The notes beneath the pieces are model-generated. The model was not told the DNA's origin and ran no database searches. It saw only the letters and a program-made list of their open reading frames with translations. A program made the position numbers and the translations under genes. Below, piece by piece: positions 15,826 through 24,890 of a DNA stretch of 64,000 nucleotides (positions are counted from its first letter, which is position 1; each line of letters begins with the position of its first letter). This DNA comes from Streptomyces lydicus (GTDB lineage Bacteria; Actinomycetota; Actinomycetes; Streptomycetales; Streptomycetaceae), in contig NZ_RDTE01000003.1 of NCBI RefSeq assembly GCF_004125265.1, positions 5,332,001 through 5,396,000 on the forward strand. Direction: 5' to 3'.

Positions 15826-16669
15826 CGACGGGCGGGCGGTAGCCGGCCGGTCCCATCACGATGACCGGGTGCAGGTCGGGGTCGAGGGTGCGCAGCAGTT
15901 CCTGCATCACCTTGGGCTTGAGGCTCACACAGCCCTGGGTGGGGCCGTCGTGGTCCACATGCAGCCAGACGCCGCCGCCCTTGGCGTCGCCCAGCGGACG
16001 ATGCTGGTCCAGGGGAGAGGTGCCGGGATCCCGGTTGTAGTTGATGGCGATGACGTAGTCGAAGGCGCCGGCCAGCGGTTCGCCCTCCACTCCGGTGCCG
16101 TCGGCGACAAAGCTGTTGTTGTGGTCGTAGGGGAGTTTGGTGTCCCCGGGGGCGGCCAGCAGGCCGCCCGCGTCCGTGAGGGAGAAGACACCGATGGGGG
16201 AGCGCAGATCGCCGTAGCGGTGGTCGTCCGTCCAGCCGTGCGCGGCGTTGTGCGCGGACCAGGTGGGGCCCGGCTCCCAGTCGTCGGAACCCTCCTCGCG
16301 GGTGTAGAGGACGACACGGGACTCGAAGGAGTCCATGCCCTTGCCCGTGACGACCAGCGCCTGCCGGGAGTCGGCCGGTATGCGCTTCCGGGCGGCGTCG
16401 CTGAGGCCCGGGATGGGACGGCCCGCGGGGGGATTCGGTGCGGCGTTCGGGGCGGATTTCGCGGCGGACACGGGGACGCGTGGCGTGTCCGGACCGGAAG
16501 CCGTCGAGGACGTGGTGCTCTTGGCGTCGGTCGCGCTGCTGTGGTCGTCGCCCGACGCGGGCCACGCCCACAGGGCCGTGCCGACCAGCGTGGAGAGGGC
16601 GAGGCCGCCCACGGCCTTGCTGCGCCGGGACAGTCTCGTCCGCGCGCGGGACTGAGCGTGGCGGGCCAT
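15818..16669 (-). CDS. Secreted YkuD-type L,D-transpeptidase family protein
   Basis: A 283-residue exported protein with a basic N-terminus (residues 1-18), one hydrophobic signal or anchor (about 19-38), a Ser/Thr/Pro-rich linker and a YkuD-like catalytic domain. The motif VWLHVDHDGPTQGCVSL carries the histidine and nucleophilic cysteine. The family variant with TQGC rather than SHGC is common in actinobacterial homologues. It is first in an operon with the P1 peptidase; the 265-bp upstream gap to 16934 holds its promoter region but no gene. Confidence 0.86.
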   Translation of the reverse strand: MARHAQSRARTRLSRRSKAVGGLALSTLVGTALWAWPASGDDHSSATDAKSTTSSTASGPDTPRVPVSAAKSAPNAAPNPPAGRPIPGLSDAARKRIPADSRQALVVTGKGMDSFESRVVLYTREEGSDDWEPGPTWSAHNAAHGWTDDHRYGDLRSPIGVFSLTDAGGLLAAPGDTKLPYDHNNSFVADGTGVEGEPLAGAFDYVIAINYNRDPGTSPLDQHRPLGDAKGGGVWLHVDHDGPTQGCVSLKPKVMQELLRTLDPDLHPVIVMGPAGYRPPVDD

Positions 16670-16934
16670 GGCTGGCGTCTCCTCAGGTGCGGACGGCGGT
16701 CGGTCCCCGGGGCTTTTGCGGCTCTTCCCCAGGGCGCCCCTGTCATAAAAAGGGCAATCTGCACCCTACCGCTTCAGACTCGACGCGCCTCCGCTGACCC
16801 TGGTGAACAGTGGGGAACAAGGGCGCCAAGTGGCGGGAAGTGGGACCCATTGGTGGGTAATTGACGGGGTATGGGGCAAGGTCGGCGCCGGGGGCTCCGC
16901 TGGTGAGGGGGCCCCTCAGGTGGAGGAGTCGAAG

Positions 16935-17141
16935 ATGGCCGAATCTGATGCGGGATCAGGGTGGTTGCGGAGGTTTGCACGGCCGTTCGGCACGCTTATG
17001 GGGGAGCGGGAGGCAGGTCTGCGGGAGCGCCGGGAGGCCCGTGCGGGCCCGCTTGCCGAGATCCGTGCCGGGGCGCTCGCCGAGACGGGTGACGTGGCGG
17101 GCGCTTCTACTCCACCGGTGCGGCGCCCTGACGGGATGTGA
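16935..17141 (+). CDS. Small basic hypothetical protein
   Basis: A 68-residue ORF with a good ribosome site (GGAGGAG about 7 nt before ATG 16935). The product is rich in Arg, Ala and Glu, with a likely helix REAGLRERREARAGPLAEIRAGALAE, and has no signal peptide. Its last 35 nt overlap the convergent LtrA gene. No family is recognised, so it may be a real small protein or chance. Confidence 0.4.
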   Translation: MAESDAGSGWLRRFARPFGTLMGEREAGLRERREARAGPLAEIRAGALAETGDVAGASTPPVRRPDGM

Positions 17142-18264
17142 GCAACACGCCGGCCGCCACCGTGCCGGATGCCACCAGCCCGGCCGCCAGAACCGCCCGG
17201 TGCCCGGCGAAGGTGCATGCCAGGACCAGGAGCGAGGACACCGGCAGCACCAGCTGCTGCGCCGCGCCGCGCTTGTGGTGGCGGGAGTGGATCAACCACA
17301 CCGTCAGCATGAACAGGGCGGCCGGCACCGTGACACACCCGGCCGCAGCGAACGCCGACAGCTGCGACCTGCCGAACGCCTCCTCCACCGCGATCTCGAT
17401 GCCCGCGCCCACCGCGGCCGCCGAACCGAACACCAGGTAGTGGCCGTAGCCCCACAGGAACGCCTGCCGGTTCGAGCGCAGGTGACGGTGGATGGGGACC
17501 GCGAAGTAGATCCAGTACGCGGCGAAGACCAGGAGCAGTCCGCCGCCCGCGATCGGCAGCAGGACGCTGAGCTCGTCCTGCGCGTCCAGCGCCGACTGCA
17601 CGGCGACGGTGGCCGCTGCGACCGTCTCGCCCAGCACGATGAGGGTGAACAGGCCGTAGCGCTCGGCGATGTGATGGGGATGCCAGGCCGTCTGCCGCGC
17701 CCGCTCGGCCAGTGCGGGGACGGCCAGCTCCAGAAGCGCCACGACGGCGAACACCCGGGGGACGTCCTCCCCGGGCAGCGCGAGCAGGCCCAGCCAGCCG
17801 ACCTGGCACACCGTCACCCCCAGGGCGTAGCGCAGTGCGGTGCGCCGCTCGGCACCCCGGCAGGCGTGCGCGACCCGCAGCCACTGGGTGACCATGGCCA
17901 GCCGCATCACCAGATACCCGCACCAGACGACCGTGAAGTCGCCGTGGACGAAGGCGCGCGGCACGCCGGCGGCCAGGATCAGTACCCCTGCCATCTGGAG
18001 GAGGGTCACCACGCGGTAGAGCGGGTCGTCGGTGTCGTACGCCGAGGCGAACCAGCTGAAGTTCATCCAGGCCCACCAGATGGCGAAGAAGAGCATCAGG
18101 TAGCCGGAGATGCCGTGTCCCGGGTGCCCCTCGGCGAGCGCATGGGCCAGTTGCTGCCCGGCCTGGGCGATCGCCACGACGAAACACAGGTCGAAGAAGA
18201 GCTCCAACGGGGTGGCGGTGCGGTGCGGCTCGTCGCGGCGGCGCGCCCGCATGAGGACCGGCAC
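17107..18264 (-). CDS. LtrA-family (low temperature requirement) membrane protein
   Basis: A 385-residue polytopic protein with about ten to eleven helices. The family signature is clear at the N-terminus: ATPLELFFDLCFVVAIAQ. Further family features are FFAIWWAWMNFSWFASAYDTDD and ERYGLFTLIVLGETV. LtrA was named from a cold-sensitivity phenotype in Listeria; its biochemical role is unknown. No partner gene is linked. ATG 18264 agrees with family length. Confidence 0.88.
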   Translation of the reverse strand: MPVLMRARRRDEPHRTATPLELFFDLCFVVAIAQAGQQLAHALAEGHPGHGISGYLMLFFAIWWAWMNFSWFASAYDTDDPLYRVVTLLQMAGVLILAAGVPRAFVHGDFTVVWCGYLVMRLAMVTQWLRVAHACRGAERRTALRYALGVTVCQVGWLGLLALPGEDVPRVFAVVALLELAVPALAERARQTAWHPHHIAERYGLFTLIVLGETVAAATVAVQSALDAQDELSVLLPIAGGGLLLVFAAYWIYFAVPIHRHLRSNRQAFLWGYGHYLVFGSAAAVGAGIEIAVEEAFGRSQLSAFAAAGCVTVPAALFMLTVWLIHSRHHKRGAAQQLVLPVSSLLVLACTFAGHRAVLAAGLVASGTVAAGVLLTSRQGAAPVE

Positions 18265-18339
18265 GTCAGCTCCTCTCCTCGGCCGGTGCGGCCCGGCACG
18301 CCAGGCATCAGTACAGCGCGGGCGGGCGATGCCGCCCCT

Positions 18340-18485
18340 GAGGGGAGCGGGGCGCGGCGTGTCGGGCCGTCCGTGAGGGAGCGGGTGCGGCGTGTCGTGT
18401 CGCGCCGTCCGTGGCGGGAGGGGGCGGGTGCGGCGTGTCGGTGTGCCTCCGAGGAGTTGGGTGCGGCGGCGTGTCGCGGCGCGGC
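18340..18485. repeat. GC-rich imperfect direct repeats
   Basis: At least three copies of a GGTGCGGCGTGTCG-like unit, alternating with CCGTCCGTG-type segments, in the 292-bp non-coding gap (18265-18556) between the LtrA start and the methyltransferase stop. No gene or clear terminator is seen in the rest of the gap. Confidence 0.6.
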
Positions 18486-18556
18486 GCGGCGGGGCATGGC
18501 GGGGGCGCGGGGTGCAGTGTCGTGCGGTGCCGTGGCGCGTGCGTGTGCCCCGTGGG

Positions 18557-19588
18557 CTACTCGGCGACCGCCTCCACGATCGAGGGGAAGGCCGGTGTGG
18601 GCAGCACCCGTGTCAGCCGGAAGCCGCCGGCCGACAGCAGGGTGGCGAACTCCTCCGCGGTCCGCTCCCGCCCGTCGACCACCGCCATCATCGTGACGTC
18701 CAGGGTCTTGCCGAAGTGCGGGGCGTTGCCCGGCGGCAGTACGGCATCGATGACCAGCAGCCGGCGTCGCGCCGCCATCGCCCGGCGGCAGGAGCGCAGG
18801 ATGCGCAGGCAGGCGTCGTCCGGCCAGTCGTGCAGGACGTGCTTGAGGACATAGACATCGCCGCCCTCCGGCACGGACGCGAAGAAATCGCCCTCCTGGG
18901 TGCGCCAGCGGCCCTTCAACTCGTCGCCCTCCAGGAGGTGGTGGGCCAGCGGGGGCGCCTGGTCGAAGAGCACACCGGTCAGTTGCGGGTGGCGGCGCAG
19001 CGCGGCGCGCAGCAGCCCGCCGCGGCCGCCGCCGACGTCCACGACCGTGCCCACGGCGGGGAACGGGTACACGTCGGCCACCGCCGCGTCGACCGGGGCG
19101 GACACGGAGGACATGCCTTCGTCGAAGACCCGCCGGGTGGCCGGATCCGTCGTCAGATGTTCGAAGAGGGGCGCCCCGAAGAGCCGTTCGAAGGACGCGC
19201 CGTCGTGTCGTACGGCCTCCGGGAGGGCGGCCGAGGTCCGCAGGAACAGCTCGTCGGTCGCCATCATGACGGCCGGGTGCAGCGAGTCGGGGACGTCGGT
19301 GCGCAGGGGGACGGCGGCCGGCGTCAGGTGGTAGGCGCCCGTGGTGTCCTCCCGGAAGAAGCCGCGGGTGGCGAGATAGCGCAGGACGCGGTGCAGGTGC
19401 GGGGCGTGGGTGCCGGTGGCGGCGGCCAGCTGCTCGGGGGTGCGCGGGCCCGCGGCGAGGTGGTCGGCGATGCGGTGGTGCGCCGCGGTGCGCAGGGCGG
19501 CGGAGAAGAAATGGCCCATGGCCTGTTCCATCAGATGCGCCGTGAGGTCGCGGGGCTCGCCGGTCGGTGGGGTGGGGGAACTGGCCAA
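18557..19588 (-). CDS. SAM-dependent O-methyltransferase (class of polyketide/acetylserotonin O-MTs)
   Basis: Transfers methyl from SAM to a hydroxyl group of a small molecule. The protein has an N-terminal winged-helix dimerisation domain and a C-terminal Rossmann fold with SAM motif VVDVGGGRGGLL, the VFDQ acidic residue, and the late motifs LKHVLHDWPDD and VIDAVLP. TTG 19588 is chosen as start (343 residues) because GGAGG lies 6 nt upstream. The longer ORF from 19798 would begin 3 nt from the divergent M20 gene and add about 70 low-complexity residues. Such enzymes usually tailor secondary metabolites, but no biosynthetic cluster is visible nearby. Confidence 0.85.
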   Translation of the reverse strand: MASSPTPPTGEPRDLTAHLMEQAMGHFFSAALRTAAHHRIADHLAAGPRTPEQLAAATGTHAPHLHRVLRYLATRGFFREDTTGAYHLTPAAVPLRTDVPDSLHPAVMMATDELFLRTSAALPEAVRHDGASFERLFGAPLFEHLTTDPATRRVFDEGMSSVSAPVDAAVADVYPFPAVGTVVDVGGGRGGLLRAALRRHPQLTGVLFDQAPPLAHHLLEGDELKGRWRTQEGDFFASVPEGGDVYVLKHVLHDWPDDACLRILRSCRRAMAARRRLLVIDAVLPPGNAPHFGKTLDVTMMAVVDGRERTAEEFATLLSAGGFRLTRVLPTPAFPSIVEAVAE

Positions 19589-19800
19589 CGTCGGCCTCCA
19601 GTCGTCGGCTTGGGCGTGCTGGTCCCGGCCACAGGCAGGGTGATCCACGGTTGCAGTCACGGGCTCCGGTGTCACGATCGGGCGCGGCGGCACCCGCGAA
19701 GTCCGGCCAGGGCGGGGCGGAGTGCCCCTACGGGACGGATCCGGGACGGGTGAGGGCCGACGCCCGGGTGCGGGGCGGTGATCCATGGTCGAATGCATGT

Positions 19801-21162
19801 ATGAGCGACAGCGACACGACAGGCATGACCGGCCCGACCGATGACGCCGAGCACAGTGACGGCTCCGCCGCCGTCCTGGCCCCGCTCGACGACCGCCTCG
19901 CGGACCTCGTGGCCCTCTACGAAGACCTGCACCGCCACCCCGAACTCGGCTTCCAGGAGACCCGTACGGCCGCCGAGGCCGCCCGCCGGCTGACCGGCTG
20001 CGGCTATGACGTCACCACCGGCATCGCCGAAACCGGCGTCGTCGGCGTGTTGCGCAACGGCCCGGGGCCCGTGGTCCTGCTGCGCGCCGACATGGACGCG
20101 CTGCCCGTCACCGAGAACTCCGGCCTGGACTACGCCTCCACGGTCCCCGGCCGGATGCACGCCTGCGGGCACGACGTCCATGTGACCTGTCTGCTGGGCG
20201 CCGCCGACCTGCTCGCGGCGGCGCGCGACCGCTGGTCCGGCACGCTGGTCGTGCTCTTCCAGCCCGCCGAGGAGGTCGGCAGCGGTGCCCGAGCCATGCT
20301 CGACGCCGGCCTCTACACCAAGGGTCTGGTGCCCACGCCCGATGTGGTGCTGGCCCAGCATGTCGCCCCCTTCAGCGCCGGGCTGATCGCGTACTGCCCC
20401 GGACCCTGTATGGCCGCCGCCGACAGCCTGGAGATCACCTTCCACGGCACCGGCGGCCACGGCTCCCGGCCCGAGACCACCGTCGACCCGATCCTGATGG
20501 CGGCGGCCTTTGTGCAGCGGGTGCAGTCCGTGGTGGCCCGCGAGGTCGCGCCGGCGGACCGGGCGGTGGTCAGCGTCGGCTCCTTCCAGGCCGGCGACAC
20601 CGCCAATGTCATCCCCGACCGGGCCGTCGTACGGCTGAGCGTGCGCACCTTCGACGAGACGGTGCGCGCTGCCGTACTGGCCGCCATCGACCGCATCGCG
20701 CGCGCCGAGGCCACCGCCTCCGGCGCCGACCGGGCGCCCGAGACCGAGGTCCTGGACGCCTTCCCCGCCACCGTCAACGACGCCACGACCCTGCGTCAGG
20801 TCAACGAGCAGTTCGCCGGACTCTTCGGTGAGCAGCGGGTGTTCGCCTACGAGCCGACGACCGGCAGCGAGGACGCCGGACTGCTGGCCAGCGCCGCCGG
20901 GGCACCGCTCTACTACTGGTGGCTGGGCGGCTGGGACCCGGAGGAGTTCCAAACGGCCCTGGCCGCCGGGAGGCTGGCGCAGGACATCCCCTCCAACCAT
21001 TCGCCGCACTTCGTCCCGGTGGTCCGGCCGACCCTCACCATGGGCGTCCAGGCGCTGACCGCCGCGGCACTCAACCAGCTGTCCCGCGCGGGCACGGGCA
21101 CGGACCCGGCGGAGGCGGCGGACAGCCGGACCGGCCGGGACGGGGCGGCGATACGCGTTTGA
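19801..21162 (+). CDS. M20-family amidohydrolase
   Basis: Zinc-dependent amide hydrolase related to hippurate/N-acyl-amino-acid amidohydrolases. The 453-residue protein has the N-terminal HRHPELGFQETRTAAE signature, LLRADMDALPV, the metal-binding HACGHDVH motif and FQPAEEVGSGARAMLDAGL with the catalytic glutamate pair. The dimerisation domain follows (VTFHGTGGHGSRPETTVDPI type), then a C-terminal SEDAGLL block. ATG 19801 follows GAATGCATGT; the first 20 residues are hydrophilic. No dedicated regulator is adjacent. Substrate not deducible. Confidence 0.9.
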   Translation: MSDSDTTGMTGPTDDAEHSDGSAAVLAPLDDRLADLVALYEDLHRHPELGFQETRTAAEAARRLTGCGYDVTTGIAETGVVGVLRNGPGPVVLLRADMDALPVTENSGLDYASTVPGRMHACGHDVHVTCLLGAADLLAAARDRWSGTLVVLFQPAEEVGSGARAMLDAGLYTKGLVPTPDVVLAQHVAPFSAGLIAYCPGPCMAAADSLEITFHGTGGHGSRPETTVDPILMAAAFVQRVQSVVAREVAPADRAVVSVGSFQAGDTANVIPDRAVVRLSVRTFDETVRAAVLAAIDRIARAEATASGADRAPETEVLDAFPATVNDATTLRQVNEQFAGLFGEQRVFAYEPTTGSEDAGLLASAAGAPLYYWWLGGWDPEEFQTALAAGRLAQDIPSNHSPHFVPVVRPTLTMGVQALTAAALNQLSRAGTGTDPAEAADSRTGRDGAAIRV

Positions 21163-21232
21163 CCTTGTCCTTGGGGGAAGCCCCAGCATCGGCCGTACCG
21201 GGCGAAGCGCCTGGTACGAGGAGGGCGGACGG

Positions 21233-22372
21233 GTGGACCGAGGGGCGGACCGGCGGGCCGGCCGAGGGGCGGACCCCCGGGTGGCCGGAGGAACGGGGGA
21301 CGCGTCCTGCGGGGACGGTGAGCTGCTGACCATCGGGGCGTTCGCCCGGGCATGCCGACTCTCGCCGAAGGCGCTGCGGCTCTACGACGAGCTCGGCCTG
21401 CTCACCCCGGAGCGCGTCGACCCGCGAAGCGGCTACCGCCACTACGCCCCGGCCCAGCTGGAGCGGGCCCGGCTGGTGGCCTGGCTGCGCCGGCTCGGTA
21501 TGCCGCTGGCCCGCATCCGCGAGGTGTGCGAACTGGCGCCGGACGCGGCAGCCGGGGCGGTCGCCGCGTACTGGACGCAGGTCGAGGCCGACACCGCCGC
21601 CCGCCGGGACCTGGCCGCCTTCCTCGTCGACCAGCTGTCCAGGAAGGACACCGTCATGACCGAACCGCTGACCCCTGTGACGATGCGCTGCGCCGCCCTG
21701 ACCGATCAGGGACTGGTGCGTCCGGCCCAGCAGGACGCCGCCTACGCGGGACTGCGGCTGCTGGCGGTGGCCGACGGCTACGGCCCCCGGGGTGGCCCCG
21801 CCGCGACGGCCGCGATCGAAGCGCTCAAGGACCTGGAGCACCGGGATCTGGCCTCGGCGGACCTGCCCGCCGTCCTGGAGGAGGCGGCCCGGCGCGCCCA
21901 CCGCGCCGCCCCGTCGGCAAACGAGGCCTCCGGCAGCACCCTCACCGCGCTGCTGCGCAACGGCTCCCAGCTGGCGCTGCTGCACATCGGGGACTCGCGC
22001 GCCTACGTCCTGCGTGACTCCGGCCTCTTCCGCATCACCCACGACCACAGCGTGGTCCAGTCGCTGGTCGACGAGGGCCGCCTCACCCCCGAGGAGGCCT
22101 CGTCGCACCCCCAGCGCGCACTGCTGCTGCGGTCGCTGGAGGGCGGCACCGCGTTCGCCCCTGACCTGGACCTGCTGGAGGCCCGGCCCGGGGAGCGCTA
22201 TCTGCTGTGCACCGACGGCCTGACCTCGGTGGTGCCGGCCGAGACGATCCAGACCGTGCTGACCACGGCCGACGGTCCCGACCAGGCCGTACGGGACCTG
22301 ATCCGGCTCGCCCGCGAGGCGGGGGCGCCGGACAACGTGGGGTGTGTGGTGGGGGAGACAGCGGCGGCGTAG
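21233..22372 (+). CDS. MerR-type DNA-binding domain fused to PP2C phosphatase
   Basis: A 379-residue two-domain protein. Residues about 31-130 form a MerR-like winged helix (TIGAFARACRLSPKALRLYDELGLL, then SGYRHYAPAQLERARLV) and a dimerisation helix. Residues about 148-376 form a PP2C Ser/Thr phosphatase. Metal-site aspartates are present in QQDAAY, VADGYG, CTDGL and PDNVG, with GSTLTALL and HIGDSRAYVLRD between them. An internal ATG at 21656 could give the phosphatase alone. The GTG start has GGAGGG at good spacing. It could couple dephosphorylation or a small ligand to transcription; the target is unknown. Confidence 0.85.
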   Translation: MDRGADRRAGRGADPRVAGGTGDASCGDGELLTIGAFARACRLSPKALRLYDELGLLTPERVDPRSGYRHYAPAQLERARLVAWLRRLGMPLARIREVCELAPDAAAGAVAAYWTQVEADTAARRDLAAFLVDQLSRKDTVMTEPLTPVTMRCAALTDQGLVRPAQQDAAYAGLRLLAVADGYGPRGGPAATAAIEALKDLEHRDLASADLPAVLEEAARRAHRAAPSANEASGSTLTALLRNGSQLALLHIGDSRAYVLRDSGLFRITHDHSVVQSLVDEGRLTPEEASSHPQRALLLRSLEGGTAFAPDLDLLEARPGERYLLCTDGLTSVVPAETIQTVLTTADGPDQAVRDLIRLAREAGAPDNVGCVVGETAAA

Positions 22373-22414
22373 GGCAGAAGCGGTGTAGGACAGAAGCGGC
22401 GTAGGACAGAACGT

Positions 22415-22448
22415 GGCGCGGCGGCCTTAGGGGATGGGCCGCCGCGCC
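22415..22448. terminator. Terminator between MerR-PP2C and SQR genes
   Basis: GGCGCGGCGGCC (22415-22426) and its complement (22437-22448) flank a 10-nt loop between convergent genes. Just before it, a GTAGGACAGAAGCG-like unit is repeated about three times (22368-22412). Confidence 0.8.
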
Positions 22449-22455
22449 GCTGCCC

Positions 22456-23670
22456 CTAGGCCAGACCCTTGAGCATCCCCTTGAAGTAGAGCTGCGGCAG
22501 TCCGTAGCGCTTGAGGAACCACATGTCGGTGCGTTCCCGGGTGGTGTCGATGAAGGGGATCGAGGGGGTGGGCTGCAGGTCGTAGTCGAACTCGGCGAGC
22601 AGCATCTTGTGCCGGGCGGTGACCAGGGGGCAGGAGGTGTAGCCGTCGTAGCGGGCGGTGGCGGGGCGCCCGCGCAGACCGGCGAGGAGGTTGGCGACGA
22701 CGACCGGCGCCTGCTTGCGGATCGCGGCGCCCGTTTTGGACGTCGGGAGGTTGGCGACGTCGCCGAGCACGAATACGTCGGGGAAGTCGGGGTGCTGGAG
22801 GGTTTCCCGGTCGGCCTTGACGTACCCGAACGGGGAGTCGGGGTCGGCCAGCGGGCCGTCGGCCAGCCACTCGGGGGCGCGCTGCGGCGGTACGGCGTGC
22901 AGCAGGTCGTAGCGGACGGTCTCGTCCTTGCCGGTGGTGTGATCGGTGATCACTGCCTCGCGCGCCGTGCCGTCGAGCCGGGTCATCTCGGAACTCAGCC
23001 GCACCTCGATGCCGTACCGCCGGGCCGTCTCCGTCAGCGCCCGGGAGAACACCGGCACCTTGAACATCGCCGGCTCCGGGAGCACCAGGATGGTGCGGAT
23101 CGCGCCCAGCACACCGCGCTTGCGCCAGTGGTCGGCCGCCAGATACGCGATCTTCTGCGGGGCACCGCCGCACTTCACCGGCCCGGACGGCATGGTGAAC
23201 ACGGCCGTCCCGCTGCGCATCCGGCGGATCAGATCCCAGGTGAGCGGGGCGAGATCGGGCCGGTAGTTGCTGCTCACCCCGCCGTGACCGAGGGCCGGGG
23301 CCAGACCGGGCACGCCGTCCCAGTCGAGCTGCAGGCCGGGGGCGAGCACCAGCCGCCCGTAGGAGAGGACCCGGCCGGAGGCGGTGGTGACCGTACGGGC
23401 GGCCGGGTCGACGGCGGTGGCGCGCTCGCGCAGCCAGCGCACGCCGGGCGGGATGACCTCCGCCTCGGTGCGCAGCGCGGCGCGCAGCGGGGCCTGGCCG
23501 CCGCCGACCAGCGTCCACAGCGGCTGGTACCAGTGCGTCTCCGACGGCTCCAGCAGGGCGATGTCCCGGACGCCGGCGCGGCGCAGCCGGGCGGCGACGG
23601 TGATGCCTGCGGTGCCGCCGCCGACGATGAGGACCTGGTGGTGGGACGGGGTGGCGGGTGCGGGGGCCAT
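22456..23670 (-). CDS. sqr: Sulfide:quinone oxidoreductase
   Basis: FAD enzyme that oxidises sulfide to a persulfide or polysulfide and passes electrons to quinone at the membrane. The 404-residue protein has the FAD dinucleotide motif VLIVGGGTAGI, an internal GPVKCGGAPQKIAYLAADHW block and a C-terminal TSCPLVTARHKMLLAEFDYD block. The two cysteines (in VKCGG and TSCPL) match the redox pair of type II SQRs. VFVLGDVANLPTSKTGAAIRKQ is the second FAD/quinone-side motif. ATG 23670 has AGGAGG at good spacing. Last gene of a gntR-tauE-sqr string, facing away from the CstB-like gene. Confidence 0.88.
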   Translation of the reverse strand: MAPAPATPSHHQVLIVGGGTAGITVAARLRRAGVRDIALLEPSETHWYQPLWTLVGGGQAPLRAALRTEAEVIPPGVRWLRERATAVDPAARTVTTASGRVLSYGRLVLAPGLQLDWDGVPGLAPALGHGGVSSNYRPDLAPLTWDLIRRMRSGTAVFTMPSGPVKCGGAPQKIAYLAADHWRKRGVLGAIRTILVLPEPAMFKVPVFSRALTETARRYGIEVRLSSEMTRLDGTAREAVITDHTTGKDETVRYDLLHAVPPQRAPEWLADGPLADPDSPFGYVKADRETLQHPDFPDVFVLGDVANLPTSKTGAAIRKQAPVVVANLLAGLRGRPATARYDGYTSCPLVTARHKMLLAEFDYDLQPTPSIPFIDTTRERTDMWFLKRYGLPQLYFKGMLKGLA

Positions 23671-23741
23671 GTGCTTCCTCCTGTGAGTGGGGCGTGGGGA
23701 GTGGGGTGCGTGGCGGGTGGTTGGCCCTGGGGCCGAGGGCG

Positions 23742-24890
23742 TCAGGGCGACCAGAGGCGGGGCAGGGCGGTGACCGCCATGGAGAGGGCGAGGACGGTGA
23801 CGAGGCAGGCGAAGGCCGTGGCCAGGGTGTGCGGGCGCAGACGGGTGGTGAGGCGGTTGCCGAGGTGGCTGCCGACCGCCGCGCAGGCCGCGAAGCCCGC
23901 CAGTACCGGCCAGTCCAGTGCCCCGGTGCCGGCCCTGGTGCCCAGCGCCGTAAGGGAGTTGAGGAGTATGACGAGGAGGGAGGTGCCGATGGCGACCGGC
24001 ATCTCCAGGCCCAGGACCAGGGTGAGCGCCGGTACCACGACAAAGCCGCCGCCGACCCCGAAGAAGCCGGTGAGCAGCCCGACGGCGGAGGCGGTCAGGG
24101 CGAACCGGAGGGGGCGGGCGGGCCGGGATCCTGCGGGCCGAGAGCCTGCGGGCCGGGGGCCGGCGGGATGGGGGCTCGCGGGGCGAGTGTCCTCGGGATG
24201 TGAGGCCGCGGGATGGGTTCCCGCGGGATGTGTGTCCGTGGGAGGGGCCCCCGTGGGGCCGGTTCCCGTGGGGCCCGTGGGGTGAGAGGGGCCGGCGGCC
24301 CGGTCTGCGGAGGGAGCCGTAGGGGCCGGACTCGGGGCGCCCCGTTTGGGCGAGGGCTCCGGGGCGTCCCCTAAGGGCGCGGGGCCCGGCGAGCGGCGAA
24401 GAGACGCGGGCGGCTGCGGAGTATCACGTAAGGGAACGGCTTCCTCCTCCCCCGGATCTCCTGAGGAGGCCGTCGCAGGGGCCACCTGTAAGGGACGGGC
24501 ACCGGCCGCCGCTCGCCACTCGCGCAGCCCCCGTGACACCAGCATCGCCGCCACCACGAGCAGCAGCCCCGCGAACGCCGCCATCAGCACCGCGGGGTCC
24601 AGCGCCGCGCTCCACCGGGAGCCGAGGTAGCTGCCGGCCGTACCCAGCGCCCCGAACGCCGTACCGGCCGCCCACCGGACCCGCCCGCCACGGGCATGGC
24701 TGACCAGCCCGGTCACCGAGCCGACCGTGACGACGATCAGCGCGCCCGCGGTCGCCTCGTGCGGCGACTGCCCCAGCAGATAGACCAGCGCGGGCACCGC
24801 CAGCACCGAACCGCCGCCGCCGAGCGCGCCCAGCAGCAGACCGATCAGCAGTCCGCACGACAGCGCCGCGGCGGCTATGAGGACGGACAT
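23742..24890 (-). CDS. TauE/SafE-family sulfite/sulfoacetate exporter with long disordered loop
   Basis: A 382-residue membrane protein made of two homologous halves, each opening with a Gly-rich re-entrant motif (GALGGGGSVLAVPAL at about 21-35; GFFGVGGGFVVVPAL in the second half). The halves are separated by about 134 polar residues (127-260), mostly Pro, Ala, Ser, Thr and His with repeated HPAG/RPAGS units, far longer than usual in the family. Context with SQR and a persulfide dioxygenase points to export of sulfite, thiosulfate or related anions. The start overlaps the end of gntR by 16 nt, implying coupling. The loop could be regulatory or simple repeat expansion. Confidence 0.85.
   Translation of the reverse strand: MSVLIAAAALSCGLLIGLLLGALGGGGSVLAVPALVYLLGQSPHEATAGALIVVTVGSVTGLVSHARGGRVRWAAGTAFGALGTAGSYLGSRWSAALDPAVLMAAFAGLLLVVAAMLVSRGLREWRAAAGARPLQVAPATASSGDPGEEEAVPLRDTPQPPASLRRSPGPAPLGDAPEPSPKRGAPSPAPTAPSADRAAGPSHPTGPTGTGPTGAPPTDTHPAGTHPAASHPEDTRPASPHPAGPRPAGSRPAGSRPARPLRFALTASAVGLLTGFFGVGGGFVVVPALTLVLGLEMPVAIGTSLLVILLNSLTALGTRAGTGALDWPVLAGFAACAAVGSHLGNRLTTRLRPHTLATAFACLVTVLALSMAVTALPRLWSP

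Noticed and set aside
19798..19801. Methyltransferase start at 19798
   Set aside because: It would begin 3 nt from the divergent M20 start with no room for two promoters and no ribosome site.
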